64,000 nucleotides of DNA from Atriophallophorus winterbourni (Eukaryota; Platyhelminthes; Trematoda; Plagiorchiida; Microphallidae), in contig JACCGJ010002682.1 of NCBI GenBank assembly GCA_013407085.1, positions 1 through 64,000 on the forward strand, read 5' to 3'. The notes under the pieces are model-generated. The model saw only the letters and a list, made by a program, of their open reading frames with translations, did no database searches and was not told where the DNA came from. This document shows positions 23,601-35,500 of this stretch, one piece after another; within the stretch, counting starts at the first letter, position 1, and each line of letters begins with the position of its first letter. Position numbers and translations under genes: made by a program.

Positions 23601-25300
23601 CGAATGAGTTATCAAGAATCAAACTAGGTGCATTCTCTGTACAAAAACCTAATGGATCGTCTCACTCTGCCCAAGATACCGATGCCGATGCTTTAGCAAC
23701 GCCTTACTCAATCTTCTTCAATACTAAGCGATATATCTCATATCATGTTTTACCAATTTCGCCTCGTTTGGAATTATTAAATGAAATGACTGTCTATGAA
23801 TAAATGGTTCGGCGGGAACTTTGTCAACTAAACGAAAAGAAGTCCCCTGGCACAGATAAAATTAACCCCAACATACTGCGCAGGTGTGGCATTGCTTTGA
23901 TTGCTCCTCTCACGCGCTTATTCAATCTCAGGCTACATAAAATAAAAATGCCACCGCATTAGAAAGCATGGATAATAACTCTTATTTTAAAGGCGGTAGC
24001 CGTTCAGACAGACAAGCAATAGTACGGTAACGCTACTTCTAATGATCTTCAAATCAATTGACTGCGTGCATAACTGAACATTTTGACAATTAAAATATTT
24101 CGAAGAAATCGGTGCTGTTTATCTAACCTTCTTACAACTTTCAAGAATTGGACTAAGGCATTAGGCCGAGGTGAGTCTGTAATTCTCGGTAGATCGGTAT
24201 TTCCAAAGCTGTGGAAAGAGCCAACCATGACATTCTAATATTAAATCTCGAAGCTTATGGAATAACCGGAAAGCTGTTGAATTAAATAATGAACTATCTT
24301 ACTGATAAACACGTCCAAGTTTGCGTTGGCAGTACCTTCTCTGTGAAAATAGGCGTCACAATTGGAGTTCCGCGAGGCTCGGTGCTTGGACCTCTTCTGT
24401 TCTTGGTGTAAATTAACGATATAGTAGAGGATATTAGATGTTACATGATACGGTTTGCCGATTATATTGAAAAATGGAAACGTGTCAGGACTGTTACTGA
24501 CTGTATGGCATTACAACGGGATCTGCGCACGTTATTTCGTTGGTCCCAGACAAATGAGTTACAATATACCCATACAAAATGTAAAATTCTGAAGCTTGGA
24601 TAATCTCTGCATTACACGTGTCAGCTTGGCACGCAAGATCTCGTCTGGACCACCGCAGAAAAAGATCTCGGTATCTGGTGTCGTTTAACCATAAGCCAGG
24701 ACATCATTGCCGGACAGTGTACAATAAAGCCGTCTCTTGAGTCTTCTAAAAAGGATTTCCGGGATTTTCACGCCCGAAACTTGATCCCGGTTAATTAATA
24801 CGTATGTGCGTCCTGTTATGGAATATTCCATCCAAACATGGGCACCATGGCTGAGGAAGGATATCTAACTACTTGACAGGATTTATCATCGTGTGACAAA
24901 GTTGGTGTCCCGTTACATTGTTGGCATTCTAAATCTAGAATACTGAGAATTATCCCCTTTAACACTGGCTAAATCCCAATTGCCTTACTCGAACACGAAA
25001 AAAATACCAAAGGCTTTGTGCATTCCGCATTTCCGATTCGTCGAAATTTTTTCTCGGTAAGAATTTGTTTCACTTGGAATTTTTTCCTGAAGAAATCACA
25101 CGCTCGGAATCTGTTGTGGATTTCGCTTCTAAACTGGATGAGTATATGATAAACCATGTGGTGTGTGACTGTCCCTATTGATTTTTAAGCGATTTCGTAT
25201 TTTTGCTCCGCATACCTGTCATTCTATGGTTGTTTTTAAGCTTATTGCTTTTCCTACCATAAAACTTCCTGAGTTTTTTCTGAATCCTGAGTTCTGATTG
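20695..25300 (+). mobile_element. LINE-B copy A, near full-length, degenerate
   Basis: About 4.6 kb. A long 5' leader (20695-21540) is followed by an ORF1 remnant. The endonuclease core is the open frame 22788-23297: DECTIGIFYRSPSSASSFSN, then LLIMSDFNLPHLF, RGLDQPSTLDLVLTPE. The RT region, with VPRGSVLGPLLFLV at 24369-24410 and a FADY box near 24450, lies at 23560-24960. A 3' UTR ends near CTACCATAAAACTTCC. The CR1-like assignment rests on these motifs. It is the inverted partner of 49795-54011, and the leaders are nearly identical (see findings). Confidence 0.85.
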
Positions 25301-25324
25301 ATTACTCAAAGCAAGTTTGGGCAC

Positions 25325-26485
25325 CAGATTGAAGATTCAAGATTTATGATGAAAAAAATCAAATAACTATATTATGCCATAGGATATATGTATGAAATTT
25401 AAACGAATCGTTAATTTAATGTTTGCCTCTATGTGCTTCAAAGGACTTGCGAAAGTAATTCCAAAAATGACATGTAGGGAGGATATATCGACTGAAAATA
25501 AATGTCTGAGTGATTTGTTTTTCCAAGTATGTGTGTACTATCAGATTTTATTAAACTGGGGCCAACACAGTATTTTTGTAACAAATAATAGAAAATAATT
25601 TCGTTTGACGAGGAAACAATTTCTGGCGGCAAGCTGTTCCTCAAAAGCATGCACGGACTACCTAAAATCTGCGGCGACAGTTTAATCGAAAATGTAGGAT
25701 TCTAAAGTTCAGGTTGTGACTGCGGTTGGGAGTTTTGAATCAATATTAAAGAGGTGTCTGAGTTGATGGGACCCGGTATGGATTATTCGGTATGTTCGGA
25801 TTAGGTCAGATTGGATGCGTAGGCACTCGATGGTGTACAATCCAAGTCTAGTCAGTCGCTGCTCAATGGGTAGATTATGCAATCCAGAAACTATTTTAGT
25901 TGCCTTATGATAAATCGTTTCTAGGAGCGATATGTCTTTTTCCATCCATGGTGTCCAAGCTTGTACTGTATAGTCCACCACTGGATGTAATGTAAGTTAT
26001 TGGGTATCTTCAACAATGAGTGCGGTGGGAAAAGTCCGAAAATTCATCTGAGTAAGCCGAGTACGCCGTATGCACGCCTATAGACGGCCTCGCACTGCAG
26101 ACTGGTTTTCGAATTTCCGCACACCCAGATACCGAGATGTTTCTGCGATATATTCCACTCAAGCGAATGACTACAAAGCATATATGAGAAAGGGAAGGGT
26201 TTCCAAACTTACAACATTTTACACTTGCGGAAGTTGAAGGGCAGTTTGTTTCAAATTGACCACTGGTGCATCTTATTTATGTTTGCTTGTAAGCAAGATA
26301 ATGCTCAACCTTCTTTGAAATTTTTACATCGTCGTCGAAAAGAACAACTTTACATCGTACCAGTTTCGGTAGATCATTTATACATATTAAGAACAATATT
26401 GGATCGAGTGCTGAGCCTTGTGGGACACCGCTTGTCGAACAATAGTTCGGGAAATTTCGCCATCTATTCTGACCAGGGCTACAAA
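25325..26485 (-). mobile_element. CR1-like LINE copy D (RT 3' half plus tail)
   Basis: The minus strand reads [20 protein letters not shown], then LFDDDVKI (the catalytic FADD box is altered to FDDD). It then reads VDYTVQAWTPWMEKDISLLE and IYHKATKIVSGLHNLP. The tail with AAATCTTGAATCTTCAATC lies near 25336. The thumb region is the same subfamily as 31160-31440. Confidence 0.85.
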
Positions 26486-26489
26486 AAAC

Positions 26490-27050
26490 ATTAATATGCT
26501 CGACAGAATTTATCACAGAACAACTGAAATGTTGGGGTGTCTTCGCGACCTGGTGCATCTTAATTTAGATAAACTGGCTCGCGGACGTGTTCGATGAGAT
26601 TTACTCATCACCTATTAAATACTGAACTCACAGATTCACCCATTGAGTCATCTTTTTGTCTCCTATCAAGCCATACACACGCACTCACATATTGGCATTG
26701 GATATTCCACATATTCACCGAAACTGTCGTAGGTTCTTCTACTCGGTGTGTGTTTGTTTCGTATGGAACTCCTAACCGTCAGACGTTGTACAATCGTATA
26801 GTAAAAGGATTTTGGGAACAAACTGAATATATTTATGCGTAGTAATTCCACCCTACATTTCGTTTATATAACTTAATTGAGAAACCTTGCACTGCATTTA
26901 TCCTAATGAATATTTTTACATCATATCTAGACATTTTTTCTAGCTACAAAACCGTCGATCTAGTGCCTCAATTTTTGGTATATATTTATGTCCTCATACG
27001 AATATCCATGGTGTTGTACAGCTATTACCATAAGTTCTTGAATCTTGGAT
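26490..27050 (+). mobile_element. CR1-like LINE C-terminal fragment, head-to-head with copy D
   Basis: Reads [19 protein letters not shown], then [10 protein letters not shown], followed by HTHALTYWHWIFHIF and VSYGTPNRQTLYNRIVKGF. The last part matches the minus-strand copy at 14480-14600. The 3' end is TACCATAAGTTCTTGAATC at 27027-27045. Confidence 0.8.
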
Positions 27051-27053
27051 AAG

Positions 27054-27700
27054 TTATGTGCCAGGTAATTGTAGTTCACTATTTGTTTGGTGAGGCTGCA
27101 GCCACGTTTCGACTATGGCGATGATATCTGGCGAACATTTCATAAAATCTTCTCCCAGTTCACCGATTGGTGTAAGGTAAATACATTTTATAGTAAATTT
27201 TCTTAACAAGAATATGGGGTGGAAAAGAGGGCCTGTGGAGTCCAGAATACCCGTTAAGCCGACTCCTCGTGAGTAGACATTTGAGGGCTTTAACCCGCAA
27301 GGGTTTCTGATAATTTTGGGTTGTATATTGATTTCTAGTCTCAAGTGCATTTGTTTCCAAAGGTCAGCGACCGATTAACTGTTTGACGTTGTGTCGCAAC
27401 CGACTGTCCTATAACAAACGTCTGTGTTTAATCTAATTTCTCGTGGTAATAGCATGCGGCCGTTTCCCCCACGAGTTTTGACGGTGTCCATCGTATCTTT
27501 ACATTAGAACGTCATTCTAAAGAGCCTACGACAGAGTTCATTATAATCCGTAGATTTTGGGGATGCGAAGCGTGTTCGCCACAGCCACATCATTCAAACG
27601 AAGTGTGTCACTGAGTATCTTTCATTGTAGGTGTGTTTTGCGCTGTAATGCTTTATCAACATGATGATGTTCTGGCTACGGGGTAGACGCAAATTTGCGC
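27054..27700 (-). mobile_element. CR1-like LINE 5' fragment (ORF1 end and endonuclease start)
   Basis: The minus-strand frame 27210-27054 reads CIYLTPIGELGEDFMKCSPD followed by IIAIVETWLQPHQTNSEL, the start of the LINE endonuclease. Upstream sequence to about 27700 is degraded ORF1-like. Nothing of the RT is left. Confidence 0.7.
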
Positions 27701-29989
27701 TTGCATACTTTGGAACTTTATTCCTCACTCTCTAGTCGGTTCTAAACGATTCATATAGCATTGTACTTGTCCTGGTTTCCTCGAAAATCAAAATTTTCCT
27801 GTTTCAACTCAGCGTTATCGATACGCGCAACAATGCTTCAAATCCATAATAACTCAACAACTCAAATAACTCCAGGAAGCTCCTGTCATCTCAAATCTAC
27901 TGACAATTGTTTCAACTATGTCAGAATGAATTTCTCGAAGCAATAACGCTTTGTGCATAAGTTTACGCTGTTATTGTTTGTAAGATGAAATTGAACCGCA
28001 CCGGCTCCTTTTTCCACCGACAGCCACCGATCGATAATCGACCGCATCGCCCAGTTTATCGATCGCCTCACCCACGCAAAATTGTAACGGTAATCAACAC
28101 TGTGACCCCTAATGTATCAGTCGACGACGCTCGTCAAAAGTGCAAACCAGCTTTTGATAAAGCTGGTAAGTCCCAGGTCGCGTCAAGTGAATGTTAAGTG
28201 CGTTCGATTAGTGTTCACGCGAATTGTGACAACCCTTTCTCATCGAAAACAGTGACTTTAATTAATAACGACAAATTACTAGGCATCTGTTATATACGTA
28301 ATCCCATGCAGGGTGAAAGTACCAAGTAATTAATCAAGAATTGAAAACTCTGGTTCCATCATGGAAAGGCGCATGCTCGATGTAGAGAGGAATCTTAAAA
28401 GACTTAAAGTTAAGCTAGTGTCTTTTGAATCATGTGCATGTAATGAAGCGCAAAAATTAGTTCAAAACACAGTCTTTAATCACTATTTCAGCTAAGCAAA
28501 TTAGTAATCAATTCAATGGCTGTGTTAAATTAACGAGGAATGTATATAAGCTAGGTCAGAATAGTATAAACACGGAAATTCGCGGGAGACAAAAATCGAA
28601 GATCTAACGGTAATTTGCAGTAATCTCACCGAATCAAGAGCGCTGTCGCCAAAGCAACGCGAGGCTTATGACAGGAAAAAACGGAATGATCTTTGTCAAA
28701 TCGTAGGTAATATTGCCTCGCCTGCTTCGTTAGCCCAATTATTCAGACCACCGAACTTACCTCGTGCGAACTCACCCAGGCTACGGCGTGTAGTACTAAA
28801 GTCGGTAAAACATGTAGAAATTATCTTACTGGCCTCGACGCTTTCAATTGTAAAAGCATCCGATGTACGAATATTTCTCGATACACCGTAGGACGAATGA
28901 CAACTTTGTCGCCACAATCCGCAACTGGTAAAAGAAGCAATGAATCGCTGGGCTGTTATCTTTCATGACGTACTCATTTTGAACTAGGAAGTATCAAGTA
29001 AACAACTGCAACAAGAATGAAGTGAATGGAGATTTTTATAAAAGATCCTAGATTTAAACGGTATAATAACGACTCGTGTTGTCACCCCATGCTGAAAAAG
29101 GAATCTCAGCTGCCCGTCCTCTCAGAATATCATTCCGCACAGACGAAATGATGGATCGAATACTCTAGGCGTGGTGCCAATGCTGAAAGTTGGCACCTCC
29201 AGACATTCGTAATCGAGCTGTATACGACTTAAAGTGCACGAACATCAATGTTCCCGAATTTATTTCGCCACCCAGTCTACCACATGAACCCGAGAAAAAA
29301 CATGGAGCAAACGACCAATTCTAGGTCGGCGAATTCACTGTTGTAACTTCTCAATCTACCCCAAATATGACATCTTTATCATGCTGTTCACCAATGTTCA
29401 TGGCTTTTTGAGCAAGTTTACTTAACTTTATTCACCCACAATCTCAACGTATTGAGATTTGATTGCAGTGACTCATACCTGGTTGAAAAATTCCATACAT
29501 TATTCTAATCTCACTATCCCGATTATGATATTCTACGCAAGTTATCGAGTAAGAAAATGTGGTGATGTCCTACCCTACTTGCAAGATGGCATCAACTGTA
29601 CTATACACTTCTCCGCTAAACTAGATTTCCCGGATGTATTGTTTTATCTTTATTGACCAGTGTAATAAATGTCGGCGCTTCTTAGCATTGATTTATCAAC
29701 CCCTTATTCATCAATTGACACTGACTCTGTTCTATCTAATGCAATACGTTGAAGCTCCACTACTCACATTCAGTCCTGTTCGGTGATTTTAATGTGCCGA
29801 TACTAGATACCAACATCCTTCCAAACCTCTCAATAGGAAATAATGACTTGCACACCGCTTCACAACCAGGTGCAACAAAGAACGTCATATTCGCTGACTA
29901 CTGGTTTGTAAACTATTGAGTCGCTGTTGGATTATAAAAGCACGTGCACCCTGTTGTATCGCATGCGCAAACACAAATATAAATGGGTT

Positions 29990-30290
29990 ACATCTAAGGG
30001 TTTGAACAAAACATCCGAATTTACTAGTATTTAGGTCACACGCACGCGACAACGACTGGTTTGTACTGTTTTCACTCATCGGGACCCATATGCCTTGAAA
30101 CAGTGGAGAAATAGTGGAAAATGTTTGCACTTGTAGGCCGCTCTTAGATACGGTTGGCACAAACAATTTGTTCAAATCCACTGTCTTAAATAAAAAACTG
30201 TCCCTACCTGATGAATACAAACAATAAGAAAATGTCGTGCGGTGTTTGTGTTGAAAATGCATGCAAATAAGAATTTCATTTCAAGCTGTC
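29990..30290 (+). mobile_element. Hammerhead-ended inverted-repeat element inside LINE F
   Basis: The left end (30038-30095) is a decayed minus-strand hammerhead and the right end (30200-30240) a decayed plus-strand hammerhead. The core between them (CTTGAAACAGTGGAGAAATA and onward) matches, in reverse orientation, the interior of the better preserved element at 39672-39992. It interrupts LINE F and so is younger than it. Confidence 0.65.
30201..30240 (+). ncRNA. Hammerhead ribozyme motif, decayed (GUC type)
   Basis: CTGATGA at 30208-30214 is intact and preceded by the stem I strand CCCTAC. The stem II arms ATAC and ATAA no longer pair. The second core strand reads GAAA, but stem III has decayed from ACCGGT to AATGT. 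GUC and GTGCGG follow. It is recognisable as family but almost certainly inactive. Confidence 0.6.
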
Positions 30291-31599
30291 TGTCAGGGAT
30301 ACAGCTAATGCCTGAGTAACATTTTATGCGCAATTCTTTTGCACAAGTATGTGTCACTGCAAACAACTTTGCCAGGTCCAATAGATGTGGATAGCCTAAG
30401 TGATATCTATGTAAATACTACGTTTGTGCGAAAGATTTTACGCAGGTTAAACGTTAACAAATCCAAAGTGGAAGACGGAATTACGCCGGCTATTGTGAGG
30501 TCAGGTAGCTGGAGCTTTGAAGACCACTATGTGATTTATTAACTCACTCAATAAATACTGGAATCTTATCAGCTGATTGAAAAACCGGAGTTATTACACT
30601 ATTCTTTAAATTTGGGAGTCGTTCAGATTCGGATAACTACAGCCCTGTTACGCTCTTTACAGTGGTTTCTAAAATATTGCACGCATAGTGTGTAAAATTA
30701 TTACCACGCACGTTGATAGCCATGAATTTGATTTTCAGACAAAACATGGATTTAGACAATCATACACATGATTGGTCATTGCATTAGACGAAGGGAGTTA
30801 CGCACATGCCTGTAAGTTAGAAATATCTAAAGCTGTCTATCAACTTAATCACTCCTTACTACCTCAGAATCTCCAGGCTGTTGTCACCACTTGCAATCTA
30901 ATTTCTTGGTTCACAAGCGCAAGTGCTAAATGTTGCAAGGCGGGAAACCATTACCATTTTCATACGTGCATGGCAGTCACATGCTTGAGTGGAGTATATC
31001 GCATAAATATCTCGGTATTCTGGTTTGTGGAAATTTGAAACAGAATCTCCAGTGTGAGGCCGTCTATATGCTTGCATGCAGCATACTCGGCTTATTTAGA
31101 CGAATTTTGGAACGTTTCCCACCACATTCATTTTCAAAGATACTCAATACATCCAGTTGTGGACTATACAGAACAATCTTGGAAACCAATGGTAGAAAAA
31201 GACATATTGCTATTGGACAGGATTTATCATTAAGCAACTAAAATGGTTACGGGATTGTATAATCTACCCTTTGAGCAGCGATTGACTAGATTTGGATCGT
31301 GCACTTTCGAACACAGGCGCATCAGAGCTAACCTAATCCTGACATACCGAATAATCCATACGAGCTCCCACCCACTCAGACACCTCTTTAAAATTAATTC
31401 CAACCTCCCATCCCGGCGTCACAATTTGTTTTAACAAATACTGCATTACCGAAGGAACTGTCGCCGTAACTTTGCGCAGTCGGTTTATGCTTTCTGTGGA
31501 ACAGTTTATCGTCAGAAGATGGTTCCTCACTAAAAATTATCTTCAAACAAACTGCGATATTTTATTTTGAATTATACTGTGTTGGCTCTAGTTTACTGA

Positions 31600-32510
31600 A
31601 AGCCCTCAGTGCTTCCGTTTTACACATTGAAAAACACATCTACATAAATATTTATTGTCGGTAGAAATGTCCCTTCTCCATGTCATAAATGGAATTACTT
31701 TTGCTCCTTCTTTGAACCACATGGTCGACAAAACGAAAGTAGGATTTGTATAACTTTCCTTATCGTCTTAGTGGATTTCTGTCTCAACAAATGCTTTAGT
31801 GTTAATTAAAGTGATTGAATATTCGAGATAATTTGTAGGCATTTTCTCTAACAAAATATTTTTTGTAAATAAACTAATCAAGCAACTCTGAAAATTCAAC
31901 CCATTTAAAATTCAAAAGCCTTTTGTATACTTTGGTGGAAGACTTTGGCAATTAAAGTGCAAAATTTATGTACATGTTTGAATTCAAAGTAATCTGTCCG
32001 GTATCGCGTCATGCTGGTTATTCAGCGCAGAATTCTCGCGGTAGTTTGCAGAGCAAAAACGTGGAAGACGGTCATGCGCGGAAAAACATGGATCAAAATT
32101 GCAGCCGTAGTTTTTCCATTGCGGTGTGATGCACGCTAAAACCACCATTAGCACGTTGGCCAGTGTAATGAATGCCACGAAAATCGCAAGTTTAACATCA
32201 ATGCGGCATTCGCAAGCTCAAAACACTTCACACTGCGAGTGAATTACAAAATCGGTTGCTATTCAAAAAGTGAATAAGGATTGCCAGCAAAAGTCTAAAA
32301 AATGTCTCACTAAGTATAACACGTATCACAAAGTAATATGAAATTGTTTGCATTGAACAATATCTCGCGAAAGTTTCAAATAATTTGTACGATTTAATAA
32401 GAAATTATCACACAATCGTACAAAAGGCTCAATTTTCTTGTGTTTTTCTTCAAATTTGATTGGAAACCGGGAGTTGTGCAGGGATTGGCGAACGATTTTC
32501 TTTTGATAAA
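31600..32510. other. 3' flank of TEAD, no assigned gene
   Basis: AT-rich. A minus-strand frame ending at 31984 (TGA just below) contains a hydrophobic segment, KLAIFVAFITLANVLMVVLA, followed by CITPQWKNYGCNFDP. It could be a small membrane-protein exon or TEAD 3' UTR; there is no further support. Confidence 0.35.
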
Positions 32511-32581
32511 TCAGCATCGAGTCAATTTGTAAATATGGTGCTGTGAACCACAGTTCTCTTGTGCAACTTCCAGTACGTAGG
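32511..32581 (-). CDS. TEAD: TEAD last exon
   Basis: After the acceptor CATAG (32583-32582 are AG) the frame reads [20 protein letters not shown], then RC and TGA. It aligns with the invariant TEAD C-terminus, including the HHIY tyrosine that contacts YAP and is mutated in human Sveinsson atrophy. A longer overlapping frame (32326-32691) is a shadow. Confidence 0.88.
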
Positions 32582-35500
32582 CTATGCATAAAAGTATTTC
32601 TTGTGTTGATTTGTTTGTCAATATCTAAAAAAATGGATTGGAAATAATTTTTAAGTGAATAACTTTTAAATCTTAAAGGTTCTATTAGCACGGTTGATCA
32701 TATGTTGAATTGCGTTTTTTTAAATTTTAATATGCAATGTATGTGATTGGATTCTTTTGAGCAATTCACAGAGTTATATTGGAATACATAAATGATAGCT
32801 TTCATGCCAACATGTTATATTGTGTTTCGCTGGTGTCAGTATTACTTAGACCATTTGCAGTGGCAAACTTTATTTCGTCGTGTAAATAAATTGATTTTCG
32901 ATGGAAACCTAACAAATTTGTTTGCGAAAATATAAATATGTATATGTTAAATTATGTATCTGTATATTGATGCTGTTCGCAAATATCTTTCAGGAATCCA
33001 AGTAGTATCACAATCTTGTAAAATGAAGTGCTGATTCGTAATTTGTAACTAAAGATAACCCGTAGTTTAACTTTAAGAGTTACGTGTGTAGAGACAGAAA
33101 ATGATGCATGCAGACCTTTTCAAACAGAAACTCAATCACACCTTATTCAGCGTGGGATGGATTACGTTTGGATCTATATTCACTACTATGATGCGTTTAT
33201 TTTTCATTTCATTTTAATGATAACCAGTGGGTTCATTGTGTTGTGATAATCGCGTTCACCCGAAAATATTCACAACACAAGGGAAGTCGATGGGTCAAAG
33301 GCGTTTATAACGCACGCTCACTGAACCTGATCTTTCTGTCTCCACCTGATAACGGCAAACCCACAGATACCGATAGTGGTGTGTATGGGATGGAAATGTG
33401 AGCACCACAATACACGCTAATCTTATTAAGGCACACAAACAATCGCAACGTTGATCCTCAAATTGCTTATCCCGGTTGTTACTTCGAATTGATTTGTCAC
33501 TGGATATCGTGTCATCCGGTACATTTCAAGCCCGCGCCACGCAGGGCTCGTGTGACTGGTATAGATTAGTTGCATATCGTTCGATTGCAGCTGACGTTGC
33601 CCATCTTCTTATAATTCTGTACATGTTGTCGCTCGATACGTTTGCAAGCAATCAATCTGAAACCCGAAATATTAAGAGTTCACAACTGTCGCTGTCAAAC
33701 TTTAGGCGCTTGTTGCTCTTGGGTTGTGTCGGCGGGTAGAGTTCTGCATATCATTCGAAAGCTCGTGATTAGCGCTCAACGCTAATGCACTTCGCATTTT
33801 TACGGTTGGTCAAATGAGGCCATGGATTGTAACCAAAAACATTTTATTGTAAAAGAACTCACGTGAAGTATTGTAAAATTTTCCAACACCGAATTCATCA
33901 TATCTCTGTGCGGAAGCTTCAGTAATTTCTCTATGAAACTTTTCATATAATCACACATGGGACTATCGATAACTCGATAAACGTATCGTCCATTTTCCGC
34001 TCTGGGTTGTTCGACTTGCTGTATAAAATGATCGAAATAGAATATAACAAATTCAGTTTCCTCCAAATTCACCAACAGTTACACTCCTAATACCCTTTAA
34101 GGTAAAACATCTCAATGATTGATCTTTATTATATGTAGTCTTAATAGATCGCTAAAATTAAGTGCATCCAATTTTGATTCCTTCATTGCTCGAGCTTGTG
34201 AAACTGTCTATTTGTGGCCATGAGATTTCAGAAAATTTAGGCAGTTTTACCATTAATCGATTGGAATACGTTTGGAACCGATCGTGTATTTATAATGAAA
34301 AGAAATTTGAGTGCAATCTGACACAGAAGCTTCGTCAGACCAAGGGTGACAGTTTGGGCAGTCAGGACTAAAGAAATGAACTTTACTTACAATATTTCAA
34401 CTCGTTTTAAAATTTCGAGATTGTTTGTATGGGCGTAAATTCGATGTATCATCTTCAATGAATAGATGATAAATATTTATTTATATAAGTTGATACAAGA
34501 AAAATCGGAATTTTGTTACTAATCAAAAGCAAACATTTTAGATTTATCCTATATTTATCAAATAGTATTTCAATACTTGGAAATAAGTTGCTCGAGAAAA
34601 AATATCAATAGTTGAATATGAACATATTTAGATCAATGCAATACATGTAATTTATTGCGTGAGGAAGATGCATGCAAATGCGTAAACATTATCGTTCTTC
34701 TCGAGATGCCAGAATATCCTGCCCTTGGAAAATTGAATTAACTTATTATTAGGCTAGAATGCTTATATGAATTTAACACATAGTATAGCCTATTTTAACT
34801 TCAACTAATACAGGCACATCACTCAAATCTCACAAAGGCAATGTTGGTATTTCTTAAATTTCATGATGAAAATACAAAATATGTGTGCCATTGAGCACAG
34901 CGTTACATAAATTTTATACAACAAGATGCGATTTTAACAGAAGTATTCCTGGTCAGGAGTACAATGCGCTTGTAAATGATGAAATATTGTTTTTATACCC
35001 CTAATTTACAAGCATTTTGATCTTTTCACAGGGAGCCGGAGGCTCAATTTCAGTATGCTGTGGATTGTAAAATAGTAAATCATATGAAGTTTTACGCCCT
35101 AATTTTACGCTATCGTCTTTTGAATTAATCACAGTCGATGTCACGACAATTTTTATGAATAAAATGTTCATTTTAGAATACGAATTGTAATTTGTTCAGT
35201 TAATTCGAATTGGCGATGCAATGTTCAATATATGCAACATGAAACTATAAGATCGGCATCATTTTCGTTACAAATACGAGTATAATACAAAGTCAATAGA
35301 TAAGCTTAGCTTTATGATTACCTCAATTTTCTCAACCACTTGCTTTCCGAAAGAGCAAACCTTTGTGGACAAACATAACGGGATGTCTTCAACACCTTCG
35401 AATCTGAAATAAGAATTTGATATGTGTGATTATGTGATAAGGAGGTATACTAGGTTTTGAGAATATATCTAATAATTGTATGTCGGTTGAATTTGTAATG

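Larger units (their letters stand above)
27970..31600 (+). mobile_element. CR1-like LINE copy F, long, degenerate, with a ribozyme element inserted
   Basis: An ORF1-like start at 27985-28197 (Arg/Pro-rich) is followed by stop-riddled ORF1. The endonuclease start (VFDCSDSYLVEKFH-like, best frame IAVTHTWLKNSIHYSN) is at about 29460. An RT N-terminus NKSKVEDGITPAIVRSG lies near 30460-30510, and a thumb VVDYTEQSWKPMVEKDILLL near 31160, running into LPFEQRLTRFGSCTFEHRRI at 31270. A separate element at about 29990-30290 splits the endonuclease from the RT. The C-terminal part closely resembles copy D. Confidence 0.75.

Noticed and set aside
32326..32691. 121-codon minus-strand open frame
   Set aside because: It contains the TEAD last exon in a different frame; [10 protein letters not shown] is in the shifted frame after the AG at 32583-32582.
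32511..33863. TEAD C-terminus missing from the window
   Set aside because: First suspected because no VVTNRDTQE exon was visible. The HHIY exon at 32581-32511 was then found, so the gene ends within the window.
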